A stretch of DNA of 64,000 nucleotides from Chondrocystis sp. NIES-4102. Its GTDB lineage: Bacteria > Cyanobacteriota > Cyanobacteriia > Cyanobacteriales > Xenococcaceae. This document shows positions 17,051-26,985 of the stretch, one piece after another. Numbering within the stretch: the stretch's first letter is position 1; every line of letters begins with the position of its first letter. The notes beneath the pieces were generated by a model. The model saw only the letters and a list, made by a program, of their open reading frames with translations, had not been told where the DNA came from and ran no database searches. The position numbers and the translations under genes were made by a program. Location: NCBI GenBank assembly GCA_002368355.1, contig AP018281.1:4451001-4515000 (forward strand), in the 5' to 3' direction.

Positions 17051-17692
17051 ATGCCAGTTTTTTCTCAGCAAGCCTGGAAACAAATGCGTAAAACTCCTCA
17101 AACAGAAGAAGATACGCGAAGTAAGATTTTACAGGCAGCACTGAAACTATTTGCTCGACAAGGATATGATGGGACAACCACTAAAGACTTAGCTAAATTC
17201 GCAGGTATAGCAGAGGGAACTTTATTTCGTTATTTTGCGAATAAAAAAGCCATTTTGATTGAGGTTGCTACTACAGGGTGGGTAGAAATTCTAACAGATC
17301 TCTTGACAGAATTAAGTGAAATGGGAAGCTATAAGGCTGTTTCGCAAGTAATGCGCCGTAGATTGCTAAATATGCGTAAAAATAGCGATCTTCTAAGGGT
17401 ATGTTTTATTGAGGCACAATATCATCCTGAATTAAAAGAAAGTATTCAGGCAGAAGTAATTAGTAAGATGACCGATGTAGCTGAAGCTTTTTTTGCTACC
17501 GCTATAGAAAAAGGTATTTATCGTCCGATGAATCCTAAAATAGTAGCTACGGTTTTCCTAGGCATATTTGCGATCGCTGGATTTTCCGAACAAACAATCA
17601 TTGATCCTGATTCTTCACCCCAAGCTTTGCAAGAAATGGCAGAAGGTATATCTGAGATCTTTTTAAGAGGTGTTTTAAATAATGAGCAATAG
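17051..17692 (+). CDS. TetR/AcrR family transcriptional regulator
   Basis: 213 residues. The helix-turn-helix sits at the N-terminus: KILQAALKLFARQGYDGTTT, then IAEGTLFRYFANKKAIL, at about 24-74, a classic TetR_N domain. The C-terminal ligand domain is helical and unassigned. The membrane protein gene begins about 48 bp downstream on the same strand and is the likely co-transcribed partner. The ligand is unknown. Confidence 0.9.
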   Translation: MPVFSQQAWKQMRKTPQTEEDTRSKILQAALKLFARQGYDGTTTKDLAKFAGIAEGTLFRYFANKKAILIEVATTGWVEILTDLLTELSEMGSYKAVSQVMRRRLLNMRKNSDLLRVCFIEAQYHPELKESIQAEVISKMTDVAEAFFATAIEKGIYRPMNPKIVATVFLGIFAIAGFSEQTIIDPDSSPQALQEMAEGISEIFLRGVLNNEQ

Positions 17693-17739
17693 TTAATTAC
17701 AGATTAAGCTGTGATTTGAAGGTTCATTTATCATTACTA

Positions 17740-19245
17740 ATGACTAACCCAAATAGAGTTACTACCAGGATAAGAAAACCAAGATTTAATCCTCGTCATC
17801 TTTGGTTAGAAAGATTGATGGCAATGATTGCTGTCGCTAATTTGATAATTGTTGGATTTGATTTAAGTTATGTTCCTTTGAGGGATTTTTGGCATTCAGG
17901 TCAAGTTACAGTAGGAGGAATTAATTCTGCTTATTTAAAGTTAGATGGCATTGAATTAGATTTGATTCCCGAATCTGTCTCACAAATAGTTACTAAATAC
18001 GATGCTGTTAAAGGGATTATCCCCAATACTAATACTACAGAATATTTAGCCAAAGTCGATCAACTACAACAAGCATTAACAACTAATGATTTAAATTCCC
18101 CTCTAGTTAATAATATTATGGGGGATTTACGCCGTCGTAGTTTAGAAATTATCCAAACTAATGCCTTCTCCCAAGCCCATAAAACAGCTAATCTAGAAAG
18201 AATCAAAAATAGAATGCGATCGCATATTCCTAATCGCGATAATACGGCTGAAACGGCGTTTTGGCTCTTTTGGACTCCTGTTCATTTTGAAGGTAAAGTT
18301 GATCAGGAATTTGAGTTTTTTCAGAGGGAAATTCAGCCCTTGATGGCACGTAATTATGATCGATTAGTTGGCGAAAATCGGGCTTATGTTGATTATTTCG
18401 GCTTAATTGATTTTCCTATCGGTATGCTTTTTGCCTTCGAGTTTTTGGTACGTACCTGGTTTATTAGTCGCCGACGGACTGGGGTAAGTTGGTTGGATGC
18501 GATGTTATGGCGTTGGTATGATTTATTTTTTATTTTTCCTATTTGGCGTTGGCTAAGAATTTTACCTGTAATCATCCGTTTAAACCAAGCCCGATTTATT
18601 AACCTCAATGCAATTCAACGACAAGTTAGTCAGGGAATAGTAGCAGAAATCGCTGAAGATGTGACTGAAGTTGTGATTATTCGCATAATTAATCAAATAC
18701 AAACTTCCATCCGTAATGGTGAGCTTGGTCGTTTATTATCCCAAAGCAGTCATGCTTATATTGATATCAATAATACTAACGAAATTGCTGAGATCATCAG
18801 AATTGTGGTTACAGTTGTCGTAGAGCAAGTATTACCAGCTATTCAACCAGAAGCAGAAACCTTATTACAATACAGTTTTGATAAAGCTTTAAAACAAAGT
18901 CCCGCCTATCAAGGAATTAAACTCTTACCAGGAGGCGATCGCACTTTGACTGGTTTGAGTCGTCAATTAGGAACTCAAGCGTACAGTGCCTTTAGTGGTG
19001 CTTTACAAACGGTTTTGGCAGAAGATAAACAGTTTGATCGTCTAATGGAAAGCCTGATCGCCAATGTAGGTAAAATTATGTCTAATGAGCTACAAGGTCG
19101 TAAAAGTTTGTCTCAAATTGAGTTTTTGTTAATCGATTTATTAGAAGAAATTAAAATCAATTATGTAGAACGTCTTTCTAAGGAAGATATTGAGGATATC
19201 CTAGAACAAACTCGCAGTCTTCGCCAACTCACCATTAATAAATAG
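17740..19245 (+). CDS. Unrecognised membrane protein downstream of TetR
   Basis: About 501 residues from ATG 17740; the frame extends to TTG 17716, but that adds only eight residues without a better ribosome site. A hydrophobic helix lies at about 28-46, followed by a roughly 170-residue polar loop (coiled-coil-like with LQQALTT and LERIKNRM), then FGLIDFPIGMLFAFEFLVRT and LFFIFPIWRWLRILPVIIRL as further membrane segments. The long C-terminal half is helical with repeated VVIIRIIN and IIRIVVTVVV stretches. The arrangement recalls an ion-channel-like voltage or pore module, but no selectivity motif is clear. Similar long proteins seem conserved in cyanobacteria. Function unknown. Confidence 0.75.
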   Translation: MTNPNRVTTRIRKPRFNPRHLWLERLMAMIAVANLIIVGFDLSYVPLRDFWHSGQVTVGGINSAYLKLDGIELDLIPESVSQIVTKYDAVKGIIPNTNTTEYLAKVDQLQQALTTNDLNSPLVNNIMGDLRRRSLEIIQTNAFSQAHKTANLERIKNRMRSHIPNRDNTAETAFWLFWTPVHFEGKVDQEFEFFQREIQPLMARNYDRLVGENRAYVDYFGLIDFPIGMLFAFEFLVRTWFISRRRTGVSWLDAMLWRWYDLFFIFPIWRWLRILPVIIRLNQARFINLNAIQRQVSQGIVAEIAEDVTEVVIIRIINQIQTSIRNGELGRLLSQSSHAYIDINNTNEIAEIIRIVVTVVVEQVLPAIQPEAETLLQYSFDKALKQSPAYQGIKLLPGGDRTLTGLSRQLGTQAYSAFSGALQTVLAEDKQFDRLMESLIANVGKIMSNELQGRKSLSQIEFLLIDLLEEIKINYVERLSKEDIEDILEQTRSLRQLTINK

Positions 19246-19377
19246 TTAAATTGCCATTAATGACAACCTAATCGTGGTAATTACCTGGAAGCTTAAGTAC
19301 ATGGGTATAATAAGTTTAAGTATAATTAACAATAACTTAAATTTATAACTAGGTAATAATTCGGAGACTGGAGCAAG

Positions 19378-20406
19378 ATGACTATAATAGGTTCTTTAGA
19401 GACATTTTCTCTTCCCGAATTATTTCGCTTAATAGATTCAGGGTCGAAAACAGCAGAGTTAATTATCCAACCATCCCAAGAATATCGTCCTTTTGCAGCC
19501 ATCAATGACTATCCAGTTGGCACATATCATCTTTGGTTTTATCAGGGACAATTAGTAACTATAACTAGCAATCGTCCACAACATCTCAATTTAATTAGTA
19601 TTATTAAAAAACAAGGGTGGACTGACAACTCGCTTCTCAATTACTATGCTCGAACCTGTCCCCCTAATACCCCTATGGGACTTTACTTATCTAAAATGAA
19701 GGTTTTTCCAGGGGAGAAACTTAAGTCTTTATTTCAATTACAACTACATCAAATTCACCAACTATTCAATCTAAGTTCTGGTAAATTTCAATTAAAGGTG
19801 ATTACAGAACAACATTTACAACCTTCTAGTATTATGCCTTGGTTGGAAATGACAGGACTTAGTATACCTGCGGTTAAAGTCAATATTTTAGCTCTACGAG
19901 TGCTTAAAAATTGGGATCTTTTTGCAGAAAAGTTACCAGAATCAAGCTCTGCTCTACAACAATTAGTATATCAACCAACCCTTCGTCTAAATTATATAGA
20001 ACAGCAACTTTGGGAAATGGCATTCGGTACTATGTCCTTGGGAGAATTAACTCAAATTCATAATTTATCCTTATTGGAAGTGCAAAAAGCAGCTTTTCGC
20101 TTAATGATGGGTAGATTAGTAGAGGAAATTCCTTTAGCTATTTTTAGAAAAAATACTGCTTCTGTCTCATCCAATGCCATGATCATGACCTATAATACAC
20201 CACAGCGTCTTGAGCAATTATCTATACCTGTAGCCAGCACTAATTTAGTTACTACTTCCGCCTCTCCAGTGACTTATGAAACTAAGTTAGTAATGTCTGA
20301 TACTGTATTGCCAAATCAGCAACAGGAAATTATGGTAACAGAGAAGAAAAAATTTAACCTTTCTTTGCTAAAAAGATTAATCAATTTTCTACGGAGCAAA
20401 CTATGA
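19378..20406 (+). CDS. DUF4388 domain-containing protein
   Basis: 342 residues. The N-terminal DUF4388 signature GSLETFSLPELFRLIDSGSK occupies about 5-24, and the module continues through WFYQGQLVTI. The C-terminal part is a winged-helix-like region (LNYIEQQLWEMAFG, LSLLEVQKAAFRLMMGRLVE) and a basic tail. DUF4388 proteins are often linked to small GTPases and two-component signalling. The stop overlaps the next gene's start (ATGA), so it is translationally coupled to the GTPase. A Shine-Dalgarno-like GGAG precedes the ATG. Role inferred: adaptor or effector of the GTPase switch. Confidence 0.82.
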   Translation: MTIIGSLETFSLPELFRLIDSGSKTAELIIQPSQEYRPFAAINDYPVGTYHLWFYQGQLVTITSNRPQHLNLISIIKKQGWTDNSLLNYYARTCPPNTPMGLYLSKMKVFPGEKLKSLFQLQLHQIHQLFNLSSGKFQLKVITEQHLQPSSIMPWLEMTGLSIPAVKVNILALRVLKNWDLFAEKLPESSSALQQLVYQPTLRLNYIEQQLWEMAFGTMSLGELTQIHNLSLLEVQKAAFRLMMGRLVEEIPLAIFRKNTASVSSNAMIMTYNTPQRLEQLSIPVASTNLVTTSASPVTYETKLVMSDTVLPNQQQEIMVTEKKKFNLSLLKRLINFLRSKL

Positions 20407-20945
20407 TGGAGAGATTACAAATTGCTCTTACAGGCCCAGTGGGAGCAGGTAAAACCAGTTTTGTCCGTACTATTAGTGAGATTGAAGTAGTAGATACCGA
20501 TAGAGTTGCTACAGATGATACTAAATTACTTAAATCCACCACAACTGTTGCTTTAGATTTTGGTCGTATTACTCTAGATTCTGGACAAGTTCTCTATTTA
20601 TATGGTGCGCCAGGACAATTTCGCTTCGATTTTATGTGGGATATTTTGCTTGATAAAGTTCAGGCATATATTTTTTTAATTGATGCTCATCGTCCCGAAC
20701 ATTTCCATTCAGGTCGTAAAATACTCAATTTTATGAAGCAGAAAACCCAGATGCCGATGATTATCGGTTTAACCCACACAGACTGTCAGGGGGCATGGTC
20801 AGGTGAGGATGTGGCTTTGGCTTTAGGGCTAACTGTACCAACTCAACGACCTACTATTGTAGCTGTTAATGCTGATGATCCTCAGTCGGTTGCTCAATGT
20901 TTGATTACTTTATTGGAGGAATTAATGTTAATTAGTTTAAATTAA
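20403..20945 (+). CDS. Small Ras-like GTPase (MglA/Srprb-like)
   Basis: 180 residues. The P-loop GPVGAGKTSFV is at about 10-20, a switch I-like stretch with several Thr (TTVALDFG) at about 48-56, the G3-like motif LYGAPGQFRFDF at about 66-77 (APGQ in place of DxxGQ), and the G4-like motif GLTHTDCQG (THTD in place of NKxD). It belongs with the bacterial single-domain GTPases often paired with a roadblock protein that acts as GAP or partner. The roadblock gene at 21761 is the expected third member. Coupled by a 4-bp overlap to the DUF4388 gene. A polarity or motility role is only a possibility. Confidence 0.88.
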   Translation: MMERLQIALTGPVGAGKTSFVRTISEIEVVDTDRVATDDTKLLKSTTTVALDFGRITLDSGQVLYLYGAPGQFRFDFMWDILLDKVQAYIFLIDAHRPEHFHSGRKILNFMKQKTQMPMIIGLTHTDCQGAWSGEDVALALGLTVPTQRPTIVAVNADDPQSVAQCLITLLEELMLISLN

Positions 20946-21156
20946 TTTAGGCAACAGCAATATTTGTTAATCTCGCAATTTTAAAAATTAAGTGGTAATC
21001 TCCATTATCCTTATTTTATTAAATCTGCTGACTTTTTTGCAGAATAATTAAAAGAATTTTAAAGACAAAAGACTATATCTTCACAGTAAACATAAGTTTT
21101 TTCTGTAGTTGTGAATGAGAAATCAATCATCTTAAAGACCTATTAAGATATTTTAG

Positions 21157-21758
21157 TTATAAGTTGTTTTTTCTAAAATAAACAAGTGCTTCCTGTGGAG
21201 TTTTGTTGTATCCAGATTCTTTTACCCAATCATTAAATTTTAAAGTATTATCCTGACCTAGCTTTAATACTTCGCGGTATTGTATTCTTATTGCTATTGT
21301 GAATGGTCTTTCATAGTAATAAAAATCATTATCAATTTCGTTTTTATTATTTTCATAGTAGCTATTGAGATTTTGAATTGCACAATCATTTGTATGTCCG
21401 AAATATTTTTTCAAGCACCAAATTATTGCTTCAAATAAAATGATAGTATCATCATCTACAGATCAAGAAAAATTGCTCATCTAATGTTTTTATTAAATAG
21501 GTCTACAGCTTTTTGAGTATGAATACTTGTTTGAACTTTATTCTCCCAAGTTAAAATATCACCATTTTTTCTTTTTCTCTTGAACAAAAAACCAGTAACT
21601 AAATCATATGTGTCTCCTCCATGCACCAAAGTATCTGGTTCAAAGTTTCTATTTTAGCTTACAAAATCAGACCATTCGTCTGAAGCAGAATTAAACACTA
21701 GATTATTAAATTGTTCTAATTTTTTATTTATTAAAGCCAAATCTTGTGATTTAGACAA
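21157..21758 (-). pseudogene. Decayed gene of unknown function between GTPase and roadblock genes
   Basis: The 3' 85 codons (21157-21414) are open and read KKYFGHTNDCAIQNLNSYYE and on. Upstream on the same strand, protein-like sequence continues in pieces: VDDDTIILFEAIIWCLKK, then TLVHGGDTYDLVTGFLFKRK and WENKVQTSIHTQKAVDLFN, and finally LALINKKLEQFNNLVFNSAS. These are broken by a TAA at 21654-21656, a TGA at 21477-21479, a TGA at 21463-21465 and a frame change between. So one gene of about 200 codons has been lost by at least three lesions. I do not recognise the family. It lies opposite to and inside an otherwise co-oriented gene set. Confidence 0.65.
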
Positions 21759-21760
21759 AT

Positions 21761-22129
21761 ATGATTCAATTTAACCAAATTAAACAAATAATTGAAAATG
21801 TTGTTAATGGTACGCCAGAGCTTCAAGGAGCAGCCTTAGTTAGTCTTGATGGTTTACCCCTAATTTCTGTTTTACCTAGCAGTTTCGATGAAGAGAGAAC
21901 AGCAGCAATGTCAGCAGCTATGCTTTCTTTAGGCGAGAGAATTGGTAATGAACTAATGCGCGGGATCGTCGATCGCGTGATGGTCGAAGGTAGTGAAGGG
22001 TATAGTATTTTGGTTAATTGCGGTAGTGACGTGATGTTAATAGTTTTAGCATCGAAGCAAGCTAAACAAGGTTTGGTTTTTCTAGTTATTAAGCGTTTAG
22101 CTGCTGAAATTAAGCCTTTACTATCTTAA
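21761..22129 (+). CDS. Roadblock/LC7 domain protein (MglB-like)
   Basis: 122 residues covering a single Roadblock/LC7 domain: TPELQGAALVSLDGLPLISV at about 18-37, MLSLGERIGNELMRG at about 62-76, and YSILVNCGSDVMLIVLAS at about 88-105. Such proteins dimerise and regulate small Ras-like GTPases. The GTPase at 20403 is the natural partner, although the decayed gene now separates them by 0.8 kb. The ATG at 21761 falls right at the edge of that relic, so its promoter may lie in the relic. Cytoplasmic. Confidence 0.88.
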   Translation: MIQFNQIKQIIENVVNGTPELQGAALVSLDGLPLISVLPSSFDEERTAAMSAAMLSLGERIGNELMRGIVDRVMVEGSEGYSILVNCGSDVMLIVLASKQAKQGLVFLVIKRLAAEIKPLLS

Positions 22130-22361
22130 GTTTTTTTTACTAAGTATTATCAGCAAAAATATGAAGATTGCATGAAATTAGGCACAATGGCTTTAAGATT
22201 TAGTAAATGTCTTCGGTAAATACTGAATTTTTATGTATTGTAAATTTCTAGGGTAGTGATTAGCAAGCCTTCAACTCTGGTTATAAATACTAACTATTAT
22301 TCTCTTGAGGTATCGACAGATTAACTTAAGTAACAAGATCTTATAGTAATACAGTTGGCTA

Positions 22362-24296
22362 ATGTTTAAGCGATTTCAAAATTCTATTCCGCCTCAAGGT
22401 TCGAGCAACTCACCCAAAGCGATCGCTCCTTCTGATTCTGGCAACTTTAGTCAAGATATATTGTCAACTCAACAAGCTCAAGCTGACTCTCTTTGGGAAC
22501 AAGGTAAATTAAACGAAGCTTTATCACTCTACGCCAAAGCCCTTAAGGAAAATCCTCAAGTATTAGAGTTACAGCAGCGTTTAGCCGAACGACTTAAGCA
22601 ACAAATAGATTTAGCGATCGCTTATGAGAAATTAGCCACCAATTTGAAAAAACAAGGGGATATTCAGCAAGCAGCTAATTATTATCGTCAGGCTATTAAT
22701 CTTAAATCTTTAACAAGTAATACTACAAAGTTACTAAAGGCTCAAGTTACCCAAATTTCTAGATCCATAGTCCCCGTTGCAGACTTGAAGCAAGCAGCCT
22801 TTTCTTTTGTACCACTAACTTCTATCAATTCGGCGATCGCTCTTAAATCTGCCTCTCAAACAATAGATGTAGAACCTAGTAATATATCCCCATCCTTTGC
22901 CCAACGTCTTAAACCAATTAATCCTCAACAAGCTAAAAATATTGATTGGGAAACGGGACAAGTTTATCTCCAACTCGCTTTAGATCATCTTGAGAAACAA
23001 GAATGGGAAAAAGCAGCACTAGCCTGTAAACAAGCAACTCAGATTCTTCCAGATATGGCAGAAGCCTATAAAATTTGGGGAAATGCTCTACAAAGACTAG
23101 GTAGGACAGCAGAGGCTATGTCTTGTTACACTAAGGCAGTGGAAATTAAACCCAATTTAGCCGAAGTATATGCAGGTATTGGTAATCTATATGCTAATCA
23201 ACAAAAGTGGCACGCAGCTATAACCCACTATCAAAAAGCAATTATCATTAAGCCCAGTGCAGAAATTTATAACAGTCTGGCTGGTGCTTGGCAACAATTG
23301 GGGGATACGGAAAAAGCTCAGTTTAATCTTTATCAAGCCGAAGAAATTAAGTTATCTAGTAATACATCTAGCAGATCTAAAACTGATTCTGAATTGAACG
23401 CAGTTACCGTAGAAGAGGTAAATTTAGAAAGTTCGGTAAATTCTTACCGCCGTATAGCACAAAAGTTAGAACAGGATAATCAATGGCAAAAAGCTGCTCA
23501 ATATTATCGTAAGGCTCTAGATCTAAGTATTACTCACCCAAAGCTCCCGCCTGGAGAAAAATCTATGTTACAACAGCCACCGAATAAGCAGATACAGTTA
23601 TCTCTAATTAGTATGGATGCACCAGATGAACAAACTACTCAGCCAGTAGGGCAACTAGATAAAGCAATTAAACGCTATTATAAGCAATCTAAATTACAGC
23701 CAAATTCTCCTAAGATTCATACAGATTTAGGCAATTTATACGCCAAGAAAAGGAAATGGCAATATGCGATCGCTTGTTATACTAAAGCAATTGAGTTAAA
23801 TCCTAGATATGCTAATGCACATTTAAGTATGGCGCGTGTACTGCTAAAAATGGGTAAGCAAAAAGAATTCGTACGGGAAATGCAATTAGCGATCGCAATA
23901 GATCCTAAAATTGGTTCGGAAATGGATCGTTATTATCTGGGTAATGCTTTACTAGATCAAGGTCAACACCAGCAAGCTATCAGTTTTTATTACAAGGCTA
24001 TTTTATTAAATCCTAAATTTATTCAAACTTATCACCGTTTAAGTGAAATTCTCAGCAAAAGAGGACAACATCAAGAAGCAATTCAGTTTTTAGAACGGGG
24101 AATTTATTTTAATCCTGATGATGCAGAATCTTATTATTTTTTGGGTCAACAATGGGAGCAACTGCAAAATTGGGAACGTGCCGTTAAAATTTATAGTAAA
24201 GTATTGCAAATTGAACCTCAATATCCTGGAGCTTTACAACGCTTAAATCACGCTTTGGCAGAAAAACTTAAGCTTCAATTACAAACTAAAAAGTAA
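22362..24296 (+). CDS. Tetratricopeptide repeat protein
   Basis: 644 residues with two blocks of TPR: about 35-120 and 200-320, then 350-640. Several near-consensus units are clear (for example AEAYKIWGNALQRLGRTAEA, AQYYRKALDL, ANAHLSMARVLLKMG and AISFYYKAILLNPKFIQTYH). A low-complexity linker with polar residues lies between them. No signal peptide or catalytic domain is seen. TPR arrays bind other proteins; a role in assembly or glycosyl transfer scaffolding is common, but no partner is indicated. The stop is only 15 bp from ureA, so the two may share a transcript by accident of position. Confidence 0.85.
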   Translation: MFKRFQNSIPPQGSSNSPKAIAPSDSGNFSQDILSTQQAQADSLWEQGKLNEALSLYAKALKENPQVLELQQRLAERLKQQIDLAIAYEKLATNLKKQGDIQQAANYYRQAINLKSLTSNTTKLLKAQVTQISRSIVPVADLKQAAFSFVPLTSINSAIALKSASQTIDVEPSNISPSFAQRLKPINPQQAKNIDWETGQVYLQLALDHLEKQEWEKAALACKQATQILPDMAEAYKIWGNALQRLGRTAEAMSCYTKAVEIKPNLAEVYAGIGNLYANQQKWHAAITHYQKAIIIKPSAEIYNSLAGAWQQLGDTEKAQFNLYQAEEIKLSSNTSSRSKTDSELNAVTVEEVNLESSVNSYRRIAQKLEQDNQWQKAAQYYRKALDLSITHPKLPPGEKSMLQQPPNKQIQLSLISMDAPDEQTTQPVGQLDKAIKRYYKQSKLQPNSPKIHTDLGNLYAKKRKWQYAIACYTKAIELNPRYANAHLSMARVLLKMGKQKEFVREMQLAIAIDPKIGSEMDRYYLGNALLDQGQHQQAISFYYKAILLNPKFIQTYHRLSEILSKRGQHQEAIQFLERGIYFNPDDAESYYFLGQQWEQLQNWERAVKIYSKVLQIEPQYPGALQRLNHALAEKLKLQLQTKK

Positions 24297-24311
24297 AGAG
24301 TATTATTTAGT

Positions 24312-24614
24312 ATGCAGCTATCACCCCAAGAACAAGATAAATTAACGATCTTTACAGTAGGTTTATTAGCCGAACGACGCAAGAATAAAGGCTTAAAGTT
24401 GAATTATCCTGAAGCAGTAGCCTATATTTCAGCAGCAATTTTAGAAGGTGCAAGGGAGGGTAGATCTGTTGCTGAGTTGATGAGTTATGGCACAACTATT
24501 TTATCCCGCGATGATGTGATGGAAGGTATCCCAGAAATGGTTCACGAGGTACAGGTAGAGGCGACTTTTCCCGATGGTACTAAGTTGGTAACAGTTCATA
24601 ACCCCATTCGTTAA
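24312..24614 (+). CDS. ureA: Urease subunit gamma
   Basis: 100 residues, the exact family length. It carries the UreA hallmarks: LSPQEQDKL near the start, [20 protein letters not shown] at about 20-39, [13 protein letters not shown] at about 45-57, and the C-terminal HNPIR. UreA is the small structural subunit of the nickel urease (UreABC)3 that hydrolyses urea to ammonia and CO2. The gene sits 15 bp behind the TPR gene and is separated from ureB by 571 bp, unlike the tight ureABC order of many bacteria. Confidence 0.97.
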   Translation: MQLSPQEQDKLTIFTVGLLAERRKNKGLKLNYPEAVAYISAAILEGAREGRSVAELMSYGTTILSRDDVMEGIPEMVHEVQVEATFPDGTKLVTVHNPIR

Positions 24615-25185
24615 TTGATTTGGTTTTGGCAGGAAATGATTTTTTTATAGCTTACATTTATTTGTATCTTTTAAACAGGGAATCTCTAAGTTTATATAAT
24701 ATAATGTTCGCCTTGATTAATATTAGGATAACATGGCAATTTTATGATATTTTTTTGTTACCCAACAATAGAGTGATATTAATTGATAGATAAATGTTAT
24801 CTAAGCTCAAGATATTTTATTATTAAAATTCATCCGTAATAGAATCTTAACTAGTTATCTATATTAATAACTGCTACCGCTAGGCTATTTATCATCTAAT
24901 AATTTAGCATTTCTATATTATGTATCTTTTGCTCTGTTATACGACTTGAGAAAGAATTATATAAGATTGATGTTTTGGGAAATATAGATTAATAGCAAAT
25001 AATTGATAACAATATTTAAGTAAATAGCCAGAATAAAAAGCGGATAAATTTAACCTGAAAAGAAATTAAAATTATCTAACAGATTTTAGCTCGTAATAAT
25101 TGCCTATTAATTTAACTTCTAGCTAATTAAAATAAATGTAAAATTAAATCAAATAATTTCACCAATAACTAATACCTTTTTGCAG
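24615..25185. other. 571-bp gap between ureA and ureB
   Basis: Very AT-rich, without a convincing ORF, RNA gene or strong hairpin. No perfect NtcA site (GTA-N8-TAC) was recognised by eye upstream of ureB. It may contain a separate ureB promoter or be the scar of a lost gene. Confidence 0.5.
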
Positions 25186-25491
25186 ATGATTCCAGGCGAA
25201 ATAATTACCCAACCAGGGACAATTGAATTAAATAGTGGTCGAGAAACCCTTACTATAGAAGTTGCTAATACAGGCGATCGCCCTATTCAAATTGGTTCTC
25301 ATTTTCATTTTTATGAAGTAAATCAGGCACTTGAATTTGAGCGTGAAGTTACTAAAGGAATGCGTTTAAATATCCCCGCAGGTACAGCAGTTAGATTTGA
25401 GCCTGGAGATGAAAAGACAGTTAATTTAGTCGCGATCGCAGGTAACAGGGAGATTTACGGTTTTAATGGCTTAGTTGAAGGCAAAGTTTAA
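25186..25491 (+). CDS. ureB: Urease subunit beta
   Basis: About 101 residues from ATG 25186 ([11 protein letters not shown] matches the family start; the frame runs two codons further to a TTG). The conserved core is [20 protein letters not shown] at about 30-49, with [20 protein letters not shown] and [10 protein letters not shown] at the end. UreB is the second small structural subunit of urease. The stop is 2 bp before ureG, so the two are co-transcribed. The catalytic UreC subunit is not encoded in this window. Confidence 0.97.
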   Translation: MIPGEIITQPGTIELNSGRETLTIEVANTGDRPIQIGSHFHFYEVNQALEFEREVTKGMRLNIPAGTAVRFEPGDEKTVNLVAIAGNREIYGFNGLVEGKV

Positions 25492-25493
25492 GT

Positions 25494-26114
25494 ATGAATA
25501 AGTCCGTAGCTAGGCTGGGAATTGGTGGGCCTGTAGGCAGTGGCAAAACTGCTCTTTTAGAATGTTTAATTCCTATTTTATCGGGTCAAGGTATTGAAAT
25601 TGCAGTCGTCACCAATGACCTATTGACCACAGAAGATGCTGATCGTATCAAAAGGCGCGGATTTCTTGCACCAAACAGGATTATTGGGGTGGAAACTGGT
25701 AGTTGTCCCCATACAGCTATTCGAGAAGATCCCACTATGAATTTATTAGCTATTCGCGATTTAGAATTACTTTATCCGCAGTTAGATTTGATTTTTATTG
25801 AAAGTGGAGGTGATAATTTGGCTTCCACTTTTAGTTATGATTTGGTGGATTCTTATATCTTTGTCATTGATGTGGGTGCAGGGGATGATATACCGCGTAA
25901 AAATGGCCCTGGTTTCGTGCAAGCTGATTTAGTAGTAATTAATAAGATTGATCTTGCTCCTCATGTAGGTGCAGATTTAAATCTGATTCGTGAGCAAGCA
26001 CCTGCTTTTAGGCATGGGAAACCTATTGTATATACAAATTGTAAAACAGGAGAGGGATTATTGCAAGTGAAAAATTTTATTTTAGAGACAGTTTTGTTTA
26101 GAGAGGGTGAATAA
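25494..26114 (+). CDS. ureG: Urease accessory GTPase
   Basis: 206 residues. The P-loop [15 protein letters not shown] is at about 9-23, [12 protein letters not shown] at about 38-49, the metal-binding Cys-Pro-His (CPH) in [23 protein letters not shown], and the G4 motif [11 protein letters not shown]. UreG hydrolyses GTP to drive nickel delivery into the urease active site with UreD, UreE and UreF. It lies 2 bp after ureB and 9 bp before ureD in one operon. There is no long N-terminal His tract. Confidence 0.97.
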   Translation: MNKSVARLGIGGPVGSGKTALLECLIPILSGQGIEIAVVTNDLLTTEDADRIKRRGFLAPNRIIGVETGSCPHTAIREDPTMNLLAIRDLELLYPQLDLIFIESGGDNLASTFSYDLVDSYIFVIDVGAGDDIPRKNGPGFVQADLVVINKIDLAPHVGADLNLIREQAPAFRHGKPIVYTNCKTGEGLLQVKNFILETVLFREGE

Positions 26115-26123
26115 TTAATTAAA

Positions 26124-26966
26124 GTGTTAAGTGTAAAGAATAACTTAGATTTAAAACTACAATCCAATTTAAATCATCAGACGATTTGTCAGTATCAGTA
26201 TAGTAGCCATCCCCTACGTTTATCGCCGATATTTCGTTTAGAAGGAGTTAATTCCCACAGAGCTTATCTATATTTGATTAACACTTCTCCTGGTTTATTA
26301 GCTGGAGATCGATTAAATTTAAATATTGAACTGGGTGCTAAGAGTAATTTATATTTTACAGATCAAGCAGCAACCAAAGTTCATTCTATGCCAATAGTTA
26401 ATACTAAAGCTAGTTTGGATTATCAAATATCACTAGATGAATATAGTAGCTTAGAGATAGTACCAGAGCCACTTATCCTTTATGAGGATGCAGTTTTAGA
26501 ACAGAAAACAACCATTAAACTACATCCGACGGCGAAACTATTTATCAGTGAAATAATCTTACCAGGTAGATTAGCTAAACAAGAATATTATAAGTTTAAC
26601 TATTATTTTAATTGTTTAGAAATCAAAGATTTTAACGAGCAATTACTTTTTAAAGAGGCGATGTGTTTAGAAGGAAAAAACAACCCTTATAAAAATCAAA
26701 AACTATTTTCCTCATTGCCAATTATCGGAAATGCGATCGCCATATTACCTAACACAGAAATAAACCTATTAATTAATAAAATAAATACCAATTATAATAG
26801 TGAACAAGGACTGCAAATAGCCACTACAATACTACCTTATGATAATGGTCTTGCCATTCGAGCTTTAGCAGATAAAACTATTAAACTTAAAAAGCTATTT
26901 AATAATATTCTCAACCAAATTAGAATCGATAACCAACAACAACCATTACCTTATATTCCCAAATAA
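26124..26966 (+). CDS. ureD: Urease accessory protein UreD
   Basis: 280 residues from a GTG start. Family landmarks: YLINTSPGLLAGDRLNLNIE at about 50-69, FTDQAATKVHSM at about 79-90, and IVPEPLILYEDAVLEQKTTI at about 112-131, then LFISEIILPGR. UreD binds the urease apoprotein and with UreF and UreG forms the nickel-insertion platform. The sequence is more Lys/Asn-rich than its neighbours, matching the AT bias. It lies between ureG and ureE on one strand with short gaps, so it is part of the same operon. Confidence 0.93.
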   Translation: MLSVKNNLDLKLQSNLNHQTICQYQYSSHPLRLSPIFRLEGVNSHRAYLYLINTSPGLLAGDRLNLNIELGAKSNLYFTDQAATKVHSMPIVNTKASLDYQISLDEYSSLEIVPEPLILYEDAVLEQKTTIKLHPTAKLFISEIILPGRLAKQEYYKFNYYFNCLEIKDFNEQLLFKEAMCLEGKNNPYKNQKLFSSLPIIGNAIAILPNTEINLLINKINTNYNSEQGLQIATTILPYDNGLAIRALADKTIKLKKLFNNILNQIRIDNQQQPLPYIPK

Positions 26967-26985
26967 TTTAATTATCAACTATAAA

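Noticed and set aside
25080..25185. NtcA site in front of ureB
   Set aside because: No GTA-N8-TAC with correct spacing was found by eye.
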